Shown piece after piece: positions 52,366-61,622 of a DNA stretch of 64,000 nt. The stretch's first letter is position 1; each line of letters starts with the position of its first letter. Source of the stretch: Actinomyces sp. GTDB lineage: Bacteria > Actinomycetota > Actinomycetes > Actinomycetales > Actinomycetaceae. The stretch lies in the NCBI RefSeq assembly GCF_030530635.1, contig NZ_JAUMUL010000002.1:73488-137487 (forward strand), read 5' to 3'. A model generated the notes under the pieces. It saw only the letters and a program-made list of their open reading frames with translations. It had not been told where the DNA came from and ran no database searches. A program made the translations under genes and the position numbers.

Positions 52366-53289
52366 TCAGGCGCAGGCGGTGGCTTCGTGCGCGCGGTGTG
52401 CGGCCGGTTCAAGCTGGAAGGTCGCGTGCTCAATGCGCACGGGGAAGTGTTCGGCGACGCATGCCTGAAGGGTGTCCAGAACTTCATCGCTGCGTCCCCG
52501 TGCCAGGCAGGCGTCGCTGACCACCACGTGCGCGGTGAGCACCGGCAGCCCTGAGGCGACCGTCCAGGCATGCAGATCGTGCACCTGCTCCACATCGTCC
52601 ACCGCCAGTAGGTGACGACGCACCTCCGCCAGGTCCAGCTCGTCAGGGGTGGTCTCCATGAGCACGCCGACGGCGGTGCGCAGCAGGATGAAGGCCCGCG
52701 GTGCAATCAGGGCCACAATCACCAGGGAGGCCACGGCGTCGGCACGTGCCCAGCCGGTCGTCGCCGTTACGATGGCGGCCACGATCACTCCGACGCTGCC
52801 CAGGGCGTCATTGGCGACCTCCAGGAATGCGGCCCGCAGGTTCAGGTTCTGGTCACGGCCGCCGGACAGGACCAACAGGCCCACGACATTGGCCACTAGG
52901 CCGACCCCGCCCATGATCAGCATGCCGTGCGCCTCGACCTCGGCTCCGCCTACCAGCGTGATCACGGCCCGCACGCCGACGATGACGCCGACGATCCCCA
53001 GCAGGGCCGCTTGGAGGGCGGCGCCCAGGATCTCCGCACGTCGCAGCCCCCAGGTGGAACGGTCGGTGGCCGGACGGGTTGTCAGGTGGGCGGCCACCAG
53101 CGCCATCGTCAAGCCGACGACGTCGGTAAGCATGTGACCGGCGTCGGCGAGCAGTGCCAGTGACCCGGTCAGCATGGCGGTTACGACCTCGGCCACCAGC
53201 ACCCCCGCCGTCAGGACGAGCACGCTGGCGAGTCGGCCGCGCGAGGCGCCGCGCCCGTGGGTGTGCGAATGTTCATGAACCGGCAGCAC
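52366..53289 (-). CDS. Cation diffusion facilitator (zinc exporter type)
   Basis: A 307-residue CDF protein that exports divalent metal, usually zinc, in exchange for protons. The N-terminus has the histidine run HEHSHTHGRG. Six helices follow, with the metal motif LADAGHMLTD (HxxxD) in helix 2 and FLEVANDALGSVGV in helix 5, then a cytoplasmic domain with VHDLHAWTVASG. The GTG start has TATCAT six bases upstream. A half-match to the Zur-type box covers this region, so zinc control is possible. Confidence 0.9.
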   Translation of the reverse strand: MLPVHEHSHTHGRGASRGRLASVLVLTAGVLVAEVVTAMLTGSLALLADAGHMLTDVVGLTMALVAAHLTTRPATDRSTWGLRRAEILGAALQAALLGIVGVIVGVRAVITLVGGAEVEAHGMLIMGGVGLVANVVGLLVLSGGRDQNLNLRAAFLEVANDALGSVGVIVAAIVTATTGWARADAVASLVIVALIAPRAFILLRTAVGVLMETTPDELDLAEVRRHLLAVDDVEQVHDLHAWTVASGLPVLTAHVVVSDACLARGRSDEVLDTLQACVAEHFPVRIEHATFQLEPAAHRAHEATACA

Positions 53290-53295
53290 GCCTCA

Positions 53296-53312
53296 ATGAT
53301 AACGATCCGTGC
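53296..53312 (-). promoter_or_regulatory. -10 box and Zur-like half site of the CDF gene
   Basis: On the minus strand CGTTATCAT contains the -10-like TATCAT (53301-53296) and matches the right half CGTTnnCAT of the two Zur-type boxes; the left half matches poorly. The hexamer is six bases from the GTG. Confidence 0.3.
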
Positions 53313-53366
53313 CGGCTCGGTCCCAGGGCCGTCAGCAAACCGGCCGTGCCGAAGGCCTGAACGGCC

Positions 53367-54983
53367 TCAACCGATGAGCCCGCTCACCCAGGCCTCCACC
53401 TCATCCACGGTGCGGGGGATCGCCTGCGTCAGACGCCGCACGCTCCCATCGGCATCGACCACGACGTCGTCCTCAATGCGCACGCCTATGCCGCGCAGCT
53501 CCTCCGGTACCAGCAGGTCATCGGCCCGGAAGTAAAGGCCGGGCTCAATGGTGAAGACCATGCCGGGGCGCAACTCGGCCTCCATGCTCATCTCCCGGCG
53601 TGCCTGGGCGCAGTCGTGCACGTCGAGTCCCAGATGGTGGCTGGTGCCGTGCACCATCCAGCGGCGGTGAAACTGGCCCTGCGGACCCAGGGAGTCGGCG
53701 GCGGTGACGCCGTCGGGCAGCATGCCCCAGTCCTCCAGACGGGCGGCGATCACCTCCATGGCGGCGGTGTGCACGTCCCGGAAACGACAGCCGGGGGTGC
53801 CCGCGCGGGCGAAGGCGGCGTCGGCGGCGTCCAGAACCGCCTGGTAGACGCGGCGCTGCGGGGCGCTGAAGCGGCCGTCCACCGGGATGGTGCGGGTGAC
53901 ATCGGCGGTGTAGAGGGAATCGACCTCCACGCCTGCATCCACCAGCACCAGTTCACCGGGGCGCACGGCGCCGTCGTTGTTGATCCAGTGCAGGGTGTTG
54001 GCATGGTCGCCGGCGGCGGCGATGGTCTCGTAGCCGAGCCCGTTGCCCTCCTCACGGGCCTTGGCACCGAAGGCCCCCTCCAGCACGCGCTCGCCGCGCC
54101 TGTGCCCGGTGGCGCGCGGAATGGAGCGGATCAGATCCTCGAAGCCGGCCTTAGTGGCGTCCACGGCCTGCTGCAGCTGCTCCACCTCCCAAGGGTCCTT
54201 GGTCAGACGCAACTCGCTGGTGGCCTCCGCCAGGGCGTCGTCGACCTGTTGGGCGTCCGGCCCGGCGGCCAGTCCGGCGGCGGTACGCACCCGGTCCACC
54301 AGCGCGGTCACGGCCGCATCGGCCTCCGCGACGATCCGCAGTTGCACGCCGCCCGGGCCGGCGTCCTTGGCGAGTGCATCCGGCAGGGATTCGATGTGGG
54401 CACAGCGGATCCCGGTGGCGGCTTCCACCTCCTCGATTGAAGGACGCCGGCCCACCCACAGCTCCCCGTAGCGGGTGTCGGCGTAGAACTCCTCGCTGCT
54501 GCGGGAGGCGCGGGGTCGGAAGTACAGCACCGCCTCATGGGTGGGTGCGCTCGATACCGGGGCGGCGTCAACAGGGGTGCCGGTGGCGGCGTCCGTGTCG
54601 GTGCCGGCAGTGCCGAGGGGCTCCAGGACGAGCACGGCGTCGGGCTCGAAGTCGGTGCCGGTGCCGGCCAGGTGGGCGAAGGCGGAGTGAGGGCGGAAGC
54701 GGTAGTCGCAGTCGTTGTTGCGGGTCACCAGTGTCCCGGCGGGAAGGATCAGGCGGTCACCGGGGAAGAGCGCCCCGAGCGCCTCGCGCCGGGCGGCGGC
54801 CCAGGGCGCGGCCTCACCGCGGGCGGGCAGAACCTCCGGGCGGGGGCCCCAGCCGGAGCCGATGAAGTCGCGGAAGGCGCGGTTGGTGGGCCGGTGCGAG
54901 CGGTTATTGCCCCGCTGCGCCAGGGACTGGGGCGTGGTCGAGTCCGGGGCGGTTGCAGGGGCGTCGGTGTCGGAACTGGTCAT
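53367..54983 (-). CDS. pepP: Xaa-Pro aminopeptidase (M24B)
   Basis: Metallo-aminopeptidase that removes a residue in front of proline. The 538-residue protein has an N-terminal domain (about 1-240) and a pita-bread domain whose five metal ligands are visible: aspartates in VLVDAGVEVDSLYTADVTRT, histidine in MVHGTSHHLGLDVHD, glutamate in FTIEPGLYF and glutamate in GVRIEDDVVV. The first 35 residues are a disordered leader. The ATG at 54983 has CACTAT six bases upstream. Confidence 0.93.
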   Translation of the reverse strand: MTSSDTDAPATAPDSTTPQSLAQRGNNRSHRPTNRAFRDFIGSGWGPRPEVLPARGEAAPWAAARREALGALFPGDRLILPAGTLVTRNNDCDYRFRPHSAFAHLAGTGTDFEPDAVLVLEPLGTAGTDTDAATGTPVDAAPVSSAPTHEAVLYFRPRASRSSEEFYADTRYGELWVGRRPSIEEVEAATGIRCAHIESLPDALAKDAGPGGVQLRIVAEADAAVTALVDRVRTAAGLAAGPDAQQVDDALAEATSELRLTKDPWEVEQLQQAVDATKAGFEDLIRSIPRATGHRRGERVLEGAFGAKAREEGNGLGYETIAAAGDHANTLHWINNDGAVRPGELVLVDAGVEVDSLYTADVTRTIPVDGRFSAPQRRVYQAVLDAADAAFARAGTPGCRFRDVHTAAMEVIAARLEDWGMLPDGVTAADSLGPQGQFHRRWMVHGTSHHLGLDVHDCAQARREMSMEAELRPGMVFTIEPGLYFRADDLLVPEELRGIGVRIEDDVVVDADGSVRRLTQAIPRTVDEVEAWVSGLIG

Positions 54984-55037
54984 GGGCACATAGTGGCACG
55001 GTCTTAGCCGGCGGGAGGTACCGGCCGGATACGCTCA

Positions 55038-55078
55038 GCCGTGCCCGCCGCGGCCTGCAGTGCGGTGGCGGGCACGGC
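55038..55078. terminator. Hairpin after the Gfo/Idh gene
   Basis: GCCGTGCCCGCC and GGCGGGCACGGC form a perfect 12-bp stem around 17 bases, four bases past the oxidoreductase stop on the minus strand. No T run. Probable transcription end before pepP. Confidence 0.6.
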
Positions 55079-55081
55079 GCG

Positions 55082-56182
55082 CTAGTTGGGGTCGCCGGGA
55101 AAGCGCACCCCGACTTGGCGCCGGGCCTCATACAGCACGTCGATCGCGGTGACCGAGTTGGCCAGCGGGTGCAGGTCCGATTCGCGTGCGCCCGTGCGGA
55201 CCAGGCGGCAGAAGGCTTCCAACTCGTTGGCCAGTGCCGGGCCGGTGCGCACGACCGACAGATCCTCTACGGCGTGCCTCCCGTCCGCGCCGCGCAAAAG
55301 GATCCGCTGGGGCCACTGGCAGTCGTCCAGGATCAGTGCCGCATGGTCGCCGGCGAACGCCGAATCGACAGCCGCCCTGGAGGTCTTGGAGTGCAGACAT
55401 ACGACCTCGTAACCGGTGGCGTGGACCGAGTCGCCCGGCGTCGGGCCCCCGCCGTCGATGGCGGACTCGCCGTCGTAGCCGAGCACGATCGTGCCCAGGA
55501 CGTCCGCGCCCGAATCGAGCAGCCGGCCGGTGGCCGTCACCCGCGTCGGCGCCCCGAACAGGTGGATAGCCAGGCTGACCGGATACACGCCCAGATCCAT
55601 CAGGGAGCCACCGCCCATGGACGGGTCGAATACCGGGGGCAGCGCGCCGGAGCGGTATGCGTCCATGCGGGAGGAGTACTGCTCCTTGACCAGCACGGCC
55701 CGCCTTACCGGTCCCAGCCGGGGCAGATTCTCTCGCACCACCGCGACCCCCGGCTCGAAGGCGGGCAGCCACCCCTCCATGAGCAGACGGTCGGCACGAT
55801 GGGCCGCCTCCACCATTGCCCGCGCCTGGTCGGGTGCGGTCGCGAAGGGCTTCTCCACCAGCACATGGCGGCCGGCCTCCAGGGCGGCGAGGGTGTGCTC
55901 GGCATGCAGCAGATTTGGAGAGGCGACATAGACGGCGTCGATCAGCGGGGCACCGTCCGCGCCCCGTGCGGCGAGCATCTCCGCCAGGGAGCCGAAGGCG
56001 TGGGGGATGGCGTGCTCGGTGGCGAAGGCCGCTGCCCGCTCGGCGTGCGCGGAGGTGACGGCGACGACCCGGGCCGCGGGCACGGCAGCGGCCGCCTCGA
56101 TGAACCAACGGGCGATGAAACCGGCGCCGATCATGCCGAAGCGGATCGGCGCGGGGGACTCGGACGGAGCACCTGCGTTCAT
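55082..56182 (-). CDS. Gfo/Idh/MocA family oxidoreductase
   Basis: A 366-residue NAD(P)-dependent sugar or cyclitol dehydrogenase. The Rossmann motif is RFGMIGAGFIARWF near 14-27 and the family lysine motif is HVLVEKPFATAPDQA near 105. The C-terminal domain contains GGGSLMDLGVYPVSLA. The substrate is not known and neighbours give no hint. TAGCCT precedes the ATG by six bases, identical to the arrangement at manC. Confidence 0.9.
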   Translation of the reverse strand: MNAGAPSESPAPIRFGMIGAGFIARWFIEAAAAVPAARVVAVTSAHAERAAAFATEHAIPHAFGSLAEMLAARGADGAPLIDAVYVASPNLLHAEHTLAALEAGRHVLVEKPFATAPDQARAMVEAAHRADRLLMEGWLPAFEPGVAVVRENLPRLGPVRRAVLVKEQYSSRMDAYRSGALPPVFDPSMGGGSLMDLGVYPVSLAIHLFGAPTRVTATGRLLDSGADVLGTIVLGYDGESAIDGGGPTPGDSVHATGYEVVCLHSKTSRAAVDSAFAGDHAALILDDCQWPQRILLRGADGRHAVEDLSVVRTGPALANELEAFCRLVRTGARESDLHPLANSVTAIDVLYEARRQVGVRFPGDPN

Positions 56183-56188
56183 GCCGAC

Positions 56189-56194
56189 AGGCTA
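56189..56194 (-). promoter_or_regulatory. -10 box of the Gfo/Idh gene, leaderless type
   Basis: TAGCCT ends six bases before the ATG on the minus strand. No ribosome site. Confidence 0.45.
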
Positions 56195-56302
56195 ACAAGT
56201 AAGCCGGCTCACACCGGGGTTCCTGGGGTGCGCCCGCCGGGAGCGGCATGCGGCGGACCGGGCCGGCACCGTTGGGCGGTGAGAGCGCCGCGGTCGCGTC
56301 CG

Positions 56303-56308
56303 TACACT
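56303..56308 (+). promoter_or_regulatory. -10 box of the PHP gene, leaderless type
   Basis: TACACT ends six bases before the GTG start of the PHP gene. Confidence 0.45.
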
Positions 56309-56314
56309 TGACCG

Positions 56315-57160
56315 GTGCGCATAGACCCCCACACCCATTCCGCATACTCTGACGGCACGGACACTCCCGCCGAGCTCATGGCGGCGGCGGAGCGGGCCGG
56401 GTTGGACGTCGTCGGTCTGACCGACCATGACACGATCGATGGGTGGGACGAGGCGGCGGCCGCGGTGCCGGAAACAGGGGTGTCCCTGCTGCGCGGCACC
56501 GAGATCTCCTGCTCCGCCGACGGCGTCACCCTGCACCTGCTCGCCTACCTGTTCGACCCCGACTATGCTCCACTGGCCGATGCCCTGGTCCGTGCCCGCC
56601 ACTCACGGTCGAATCGCACACGTCTCATGGTTGAGCGGCTGGCGGTCGACTACCCGGTGACCTGGGAGGACGTACTCGTACAGGCCGCTGATGCCGCCAC
56701 CATCGGCCGCCCGCACATCGCCGACGCGCTCGTGGCCGCGGGGGCCTTCCCTGATCGTTCCGCCGCATTCGCCGGTCCGCTGGCGACGTCCAGTCCCTAC
56801 TATGTGCCTTATTGGGCGCTGGATCCGGTCGATGCGTGCCGGCTCGTGCGCGAGGCCGGGGGAGTGCCGGTGGCCGCTCACCCGCGCGCCGGCATCCGGC
56901 AGCGGCGCCTGGTGCCCGATAAGACCTTCGCCCGGATGGCCGAGGCCGGACTGGCCGCCCTCGAGGTCGACCATCGCGACCACACACCCGCTCAGCGGGA
57001 GCAGGCCCGTGCATTGGCTCAGCGGCTCGGACTGGGCCTTTCCGGGGCCTCCGATTACCACGGCGTCGGCAAGCCCAACCGGCTGGGGGAGAACCTCATG
57101 CCGCCGGAGCTATTCGAACAGATCGTCGCCGAGGGTGCGCTCCCACTGATCGTGCCCTGA
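56315..57160 (+). CDS. PHP-domain phosphoesterase
   Basis: A 281-residue metal-dependent phosphoesterase of the PHP family. Motifs are IDPHTHSAYSDGTDTP at the very start, VGLTDHDTIDGW near 38, GTEISCSADG, the histidine in VAAHPRAG and LGLSGASDYHGVGK near the end. Known relatives hydrolyse nucleoside bisphosphates or RNA ends (family knowledge). The GTG at 56315 is required because the first metal motif follows within four residues. Confidence 0.9.
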   Translation: MRIDPHTHSAYSDGTDTPAELMAAAERAGLDVVGLTDHDTIDGWDEAAAAVPETGVSLLRGTEISCSADGVTLHLLAYLFDPDYAPLADALVRARHSRSNRTRLMVERLAVDYPVTWEDVLVQAADAATIGRPHIADALVAAGAFPDRSAAFAGPLATSSPYYVPYWALDPVDACRLVREAGGVPVAAHPRAGIRQRRLVPDKTFARMAEAGLAALEVDHRDHTPAQREQARALAQRLGLGLSGASDYHGVGKPNRLGENLMPPELFEQIVAEGALPLIVP

Positions 57161-57260
57161 CCGGGCGCCTCCTGTGCGCACGCCTCAATCCGGGCGCAGG
57201 CCCAGCCGCAAACCCATGAACAACGGAACCGACCGCTAGAACCACCTCAGTCCTCAGCCC

Positions 57261-57896
57261 ATGCTCGCCAATATCTTCGATCTCACGCTCTTCGCCACTG
57301 CACTCACCACCATCCTGGTCATTCAGGATCCGCTCGGCGCCATCCCCATCTTCCTGTCGCTGACCAGCCGTCAGGCCGACGCCGAACGCAGGCGTTCGGC
57401 GCGGCAGGCCACCCTGCTGTCCTTCGCGGTGATCCTCGTCTTCGCGATCTTCGGCCGCTACATCCTGAGCTTCCTGGGGATCACCGTTCCGGCGCTGCAG
57501 GTCTCCGGCGGGCTGCTGCTCCTACTGGTGGCGCTTGAACTGCTCACCGACCGGGTCGATGAGCATCCGGACCCGGATGCGGTGATCACGAATGCCGCCC
57601 TCGTCCCCCTGGGCACGCCCCTGCTTGCGGGGCCGGGCGCGATTGTGGCCACCATGTTGGCGGTGGACTCGGCTTCGGGGCCCGTGGTCGGCTGGGTGAG
57701 CGTGACTGCGGCGATCGTGGTTACGCATATCGTCACCTGGGCGACGCTGCGGTTCTCCGTCGGCCTGCACCGGCTGCTGGGGGAGTCGGCGATCCAGGTG
57801 CTGACCCGCGTATTCGGGCTGCTGCTGGCCGCCATTGCGGTGCAGATGATCGCCGATGGGGTACTCGCCTACATAGCCACGTTGATGGGGGCTTGA
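57261..57896 (+). CDS. MarC family membrane protein
   Basis: A 211-residue protein with six membrane helices and the MarC-family features ILVIQDPLGAIPIFLSLT near 18 and PLGTPLLAGPGAIVATML near 115. The function of MarC proteins is not settled; the old link to antibiotic resistance was not confirmed. It starts at ATG 57261, 100 bp after the PHP gene, and is convergent with the DEAD helicase gene. Confidence 0.9.
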   Translation: MLANIFDLTLFATALTTILVIQDPLGAIPIFLSLTSRQADAERRRSARQATLLSFAVILVFAIFGRYILSFLGITVPALQVSGGLLLLLVALELLTDRVDEHPDPDAVITNAALVPLGTPLLAGPGAIVATMLAVDSASGPVVGWVSVTAAIVVTHIVTWATLRFSVGLHRLLGESAIQVLTRVFGLLLAAIAVQMIADGVLAYIATLMGA

Positions 57897-57904
57897 GGGC
57901 GGGC

Positions 57905-59542
57905 TCAGGAGTCGGCGCGGCCACCGTGGGTGCGCCGCCGGTTGCGTTTGCGGCGCGGCTTGTCACCCTGCGCGGAGGCGGTACGCCGTGAGCCGGCCGT
58001 GCCGGTGCCCGAGGTGCGCCCGGTTACGGTGTGGCGTCCGCGGCCGCGCCCCCGGCTACGGTCGTCGCGGGGACCGCGGCGTTTGCCGGTCTCGCCCAGG
58101 TCCTCGATCTGTTCGGCGTCCAACCCGGCCAGTATCCGTTTGCTGTGGGGGAGCTTGCCGGTGACGTCCGAGGGGATATTCAGATCGGCGTAGAGGTGCT
58201 CGCTCGTGTGGTAGGTCTCAACCGGATCTTCAAGCGGAAGTCCGAGGGCCTTGGCGATCAGCCGCCAGCGGGCTACGTCATCCCAGTCGACGAAGGTGAT
58301 GGCGGTACCGGAGCCGCCGGCACGTCCCGTGCGGCCGATGCGGTGGACGTAGATCTTCTCGTCCTCCGGGCACTGGTAGTTGACTACGTGGGTGACGTCG
58401 TCGACGTCGATGCCGCGGGCCGCCACATCGGTGGCCACCAGCACGTCGACCTTGCCCTTGCGGAAGGCGCGCAGCGCCTGCTCCCTGGCGCCCTGCCCCA
58501 GATCTCCGTGCAGGGCGGCGGTGGCGAAGCCGCGTGCGGCCAGATCCTCGGCCACTCGGGCCGCGGTGCGCTTGGTGCGGGCGAAGATGATGGTGCGGCC
58601 GCGGCCTTCGGCCTGCAGGATGCGGGAGAGCACTTCGACCTTGTTCATGGCGTGGGTGCGGTATACGGCCTGCTGGACGGTTTTGACCGTCATGGAGTCG
58701 TCGCCGGGGTCCTGGGCGCGAATGTGGGTTGGTTTGGTCATGTAGCGGCGGGCCAGGGCGACGACGGCGCCGGGCATGGTGGCGCTGAACAGCATGGTGT
58801 GACGGTCGGACCGGGTGCGGGAGAGGATCTTCTCCACATCAGGTAGGAAGCCCAGATCGAGCATCTCGTCGGCCTCGTCCAGCACCACGGTGGTCACGTG
58901 GGTCAGGTCCAAGACCCGACGGTCCATCAGGTCGATGATGCGGCCGGGGGTGCCGACGACGATCTCGGCGCCCCGCTCGATGGATTCGATCTGCGGCTCG
59001 TAGGCGCGCCCGCCGTACACCTGGACGATGCGTACGGTGCGTCTGGCGGCCGCTCCGGACAGCTCCTCGGCAACCTGTTTGGCCAGTTCCCGAGTGGGCA
59101 GGATCACCAGCGCCTGCGGGGAGCCGGAGGCGGGATCTTCATCCCAGCCCTCCTCGCCGGGGCCGAGCGTGTCCATGAGCAGTGGAATGCCGAAGCCCAG
59201 GGTCTTGCCGGTTCCGGTCTTGGCCTGGCCGATGATGTCCTGGCCGCGCAGCGCGATCGGCAGGGTCAGGGCCTGAATGGGGAAGGGGTGAGTGATGCCC
59301 TTGTCCGCCAGCGCCTGGCAGATCTCCTCTTCGACGCCGAAGTCGGCGAAGGTGCGTGTGGTCGAGTCGGTATCGGCGTCGGTGATGTCGGGTTTGGAAT
59401 CATCCAGCACTGGGGCGTGCGCCCGAGTGGTGGAGATGATGCCGGAGGCGGATTCTGCCGGCGTGGCGGACTGCGGCGCGGATTCGGCCGGCTGCACGGG
59501 GGCAGTGGTGGCTGATTCAGTTGTCTCGGTCTGCTCGGTCAC
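57905..59542 (-). CDS. DEAD-box RNA helicase
   Basis: A 545-residue ATP-dependent RNA helicase. In order it has an acidic Thr/Ala-rich N-terminus (about 1-70), the Q motif, GQAKTGTGKTLGFGIP, PTRELAKQVAEEL, VVLDEADEMLDLGFLP, LFSATMPG, then VATDVAARGIDVDDVTHVVN and YVHRIGRTGRAG. The C-terminus is highly basic (RGRGRGR, RRKRNRRR), typical for RNA binding. The GTG start has no strong ribosome site. The ferritin-like protein gene beyond the start is a common neighbour in actinobacteria. Confidence 0.94.
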   Translation of the reverse strand: MTEQTETTESATTAPVQPAESAPQSATPAESASGIISTTRAHAPVLDDSKPDITDADTDSTTRTFADFGVEEEICQALADKGITHPFPIQALTLPIALRGQDIIGQAKTGTGKTLGFGIPLLMDTLGPGEEGWDEDPASGSPQALVILPTRELAKQVAEELSGAAARRTVRIVQVYGGRAYEPQIESIERGAEIVVGTPGRIIDLMDRRVLDLTHVTTVVLDEADEMLDLGFLPDVEKILSRTRSDRHTMLFSATMPGAVVALARRYMTKPTHIRAQDPGDDSMTVKTVQQAVYRTHAMNKVEVLSRILQAEGRGRTIIFARTKRTAARVAEDLAARGFATAALHGDLGQGAREQALRAFRKGKVDVLVATDVAARGIDVDDVTHVVNYQCPEDEKIYVHRIGRTGRAGGSGTAITFVDWDDVARWRLIAKALGLPLEDPVETYHTSEHLYADLNIPSDVTGKLPHSKRILAGLDAEQIEDLGETGKRRGPRDDRSRGRGRGRHTVTGRTSGTGTAGSRRTASAQGDKPRRKRNRRRTHGGRADS

Positions 59543-59920
59543 GGTGTGGTCTGTGCTTTCGGTTGTATCCGGGTGCGGAGCCCGGGATCAGGCGGCGCGC
59601 GCAACGTATTGAGGTACGGCGTATGCGCCTGCGGTCATGTGCGGCAGCCGATCGCGGAGGACGCCCCGCACGTCGCCGTGGCGGGCGGGCGAGGCCGAAG
59701 AACATGACGATGGGCATGGCGACCGGGCAACCTGGCCCCAGCCTAGATGATCCGCCCCAGGGGCGTGGACGGCGCTGTTGTCATCCGGCTCACCCGGGTG
59801 CGGCTGTGGCGCGTGCGGCAGGCAGTATGGGGGTGCGGCCTGTGGCTGCGCGCGGGTGAGTTCCGGGGAAGACGTTGATAAACGCACGGTCGGTGCGTCG
59901 GCAGGGCCTACCCTGGCTCC
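59543..59920. other. Gene-free divergent region of 378 bp
   Basis: It separates the start of the DEAD helicase from the ferritin-like protein gene and holds both promoters. No gene with family motifs is seen. TACCCT (59909-59914) six bases before the next ATG is the likely -10 of that gene. The helicase side may be a long 5' leader, as is common for cold-responsive helicases, but no known structured element was recognised. Confidence 0.5.
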
Positions 59921-60583
59921 ATGAGCAGCTCAGCCCCGCCCATCGGTACGAAAGCAGTGGCGTCCCCCACCCCGCACACGATCTCGGTGATTGGCGTGAC
60001 CGCCTATACACGGACCATCGCCTGCACCCGCTACGCCAAGGACGCCGATAAGGCGCCCGAGATGGCCTCGCGGGTAGAACTGCTGCGCATGAGCGCCGAG
60101 GCGGTTGCATCCTTCGACCGGCTCCAGGAATTGGCGGCGGCCGCGGGCATTGATGTGCTGACGGCGGCCGCCCCCTTCGTAGGCGCCTTGGGCGATTTCG
60201 ATGAGCGGCTGCGGCCCCTGGACTGGTATGAGCGGCTGACCAAGACCTACCTGACCTTCGGGCTGATACGTGACTTCGTCGTAGCTCTTGCGCATACCGT
60301 GGAAGCGCCGTTGCGCGACCTGTTAACGCGGGAGGCGGACACGGATCGGCTTGCCACATTCGCCCCGGGCCAGTTGGTGCCGGCCATTGACGCGGATACG
60401 CAGCTGGCTGCCCGTCTGGGACTGTGGGGCCGCCGCGTGGTAGGCGAGGAGATCGGCACCATGAAACGGCTGCTGGTCTCCGCGCCGGACCTGGCGGCCT
60501 CGGGCGCCGGGGCCGAGGCGTTGCACGAGGCCCTTTCTGAGGGGGCCACTACTCGCATGCGGGGACTGGGGCTGCGGGTTTAG
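59921..60583 (+). CDS. Ferritin-like fold-containing protein
   Basis: A 220-residue helical protein of the actinobacterial family annotated as ferritin-like or MiaE-like. Visible stretches are ACTRYAKDADKAPEMASRVEL, the helix FDRLQELAAAAG, DWYERLTKTYLTFGLIRDF and RVVGEEIGTMKRLL. Acidic and histidine residues that would bind iron are sparse, so metal binding is uncertain. The ATG at 59921 follows TACCCT by six bases. The gene commonly neighbours a DEAD helicase in this phylum. Confidence 0.82.
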   Translation: MSSSAPPIGTKAVASPTPHTISVIGVTAYTRTIACTRYAKDADKAPEMASRVELLRMSAEAVASFDRLQELAAAAGIDVLTAAAPFVGALGDFDERLRPLDWYERLTKTYLTFGLIRDFVVALAHTVEAPLRDLLTREADTDRLATFAPGQLVPAIDADTQLAARLGLWGRRVVGEEIGTMKRLLVSAPDLAASGAGAEALHEALSEGATTRMRGLGLRV

Positions 60584-60608
60584 CCCGGGCGCCGTCGTCG
60601 GGCCGGGT

Positions 60609-61358
60609 TCAAAAGCCGAGCAGCAGCCAGACGGTCAGGACCAAGCCACCGGCCACGACGGCGGAGTGAATCACCCTTTCGGGAATGAGGCGCTGAATCA
60701 GGGGCGCCGCATAACCTCCGGCGAAGGAACCGGCGCCGACGGCGATCGCCGCACCCCAGTTGACCTCGCCATGCGCTATGAACAGAACCGCAGCAGAGAA
60801 GTTCGACAGGGTGAGCATAGGGGTCTTCATCACCACGGCCGCATGCGTGTTCATGGGTGTGCCCAGGGTGCAAAGGGCGAAGAACAGCACGCCCGCACCG
60901 GCACCGAAGTAGCCGCTGTACACGGTGATTGCGGCCAGCAGGGCGAGGAACGCGGTCGCCGGCAGACGGTAGTTGTTGGCGCCGCGACGCAACCGCGGGC
61001 TCAGCGCCACCAGGGCGGTCGCCAGCAGCACCAGCCAGGGCACGACGGCCTCGAATACGCCGGGCGGCGCCACCAGTAGCAGCACTCCGCCGAGCAGCCC
61101 GCCGACGACGGCGATGAGCGCCTGTGGGAGCAGCGGGTAGTAGCGAATCTGCCGCAGGCGGTCCCAGGAGGTAATGAGCGAGCCAATCCCGGCGGGGATG
61201 AGGCTGACCGTGTTGGAGGCGTTGGCCACCACCGGCGGCACTCCCAGGGCCAGCATTGCCGGATAGGAGACGAGCGAGGCCATCCCCACCAAGTAGCCGA
61301 CGACGCCGGCGACAACGCCGGCGAGAAATAGTAGGGCGTAGGTGAGCATGGGCGACAT
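60609..61358 (-). CDS. TSUP family (TauE/SafE) membrane protein
   Basis: A 249-residue membrane protein with about eight helices, of the sulfite/sulfonate exporter-like TSUP family. It shows AGVVAGVVGYLVGMASLVSY in helix 1 and the equivalent repeat TVYSGYFGAGAGVLFFAL in the second half, which is the family's internal duplication. The substrate is unknown. The ATG at 61358 is chosen; upstream reading is non-hydrophobic and crosses repeats. Confidence 0.85.
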   Translation of the reverse strand: MSPMLTYALLFLAGVVAGVVGYLVGMASLVSYPAMLALGVPPVVANASNTVSLIPAGIGSLITSWDRLRQIRYYPLLPQALIAVVGGLLGGVLLLVAPPGVFEAVVPWLVLLATALVALSPRLRRGANNYRLPATAFLALLAAITVYSGYFGAGAGVLFFALCTLGTPMNTHAAVVMKTPMLTLSNFSAAVLFIAHGEVNWGAAIAVGAGSFAGGYAAPLIQRLIPERVIHSAVVAGGLVLTVWLLLGF

Positions 61359-61448
61359 CGCGGCCAAGCGTAGCCGCCGGGGCGGCGGAGTCGACGGGCA
61401 CCGAATGCGTCCGCGCGGGTCGCGGTGGTGTGAGGCATGATACGAACA

Positions 61449-61485
61449 GGTGCCGAACCGGGGTGCGGGGGCGCCCTCCGGGCCC
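61449..61485. repeat. Dispersed GGTGCCGAACCG repeat, TSUP copy
   Basis: Same two blocks in the same order as the copy upstream of galK (26743-26783): GGTGCCGAACCG, then CCTCCGGGCCC. TACGAAC immediately before it recalls the cluster at 20244-20333. Confidence 0.45.
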
Positions 61486-61622
61486 CCAATGCCGTCGGCG
61501 CGTCGGCGGCGATACCGAATCTGAGAGATAGGCATGCGCGCTCCTGTCGAGCACGAGCATGTCTACTACACCCCACCACCGCAAGACGACACCTACACCA
61601 CCGCCGACGACCATGATACCGA

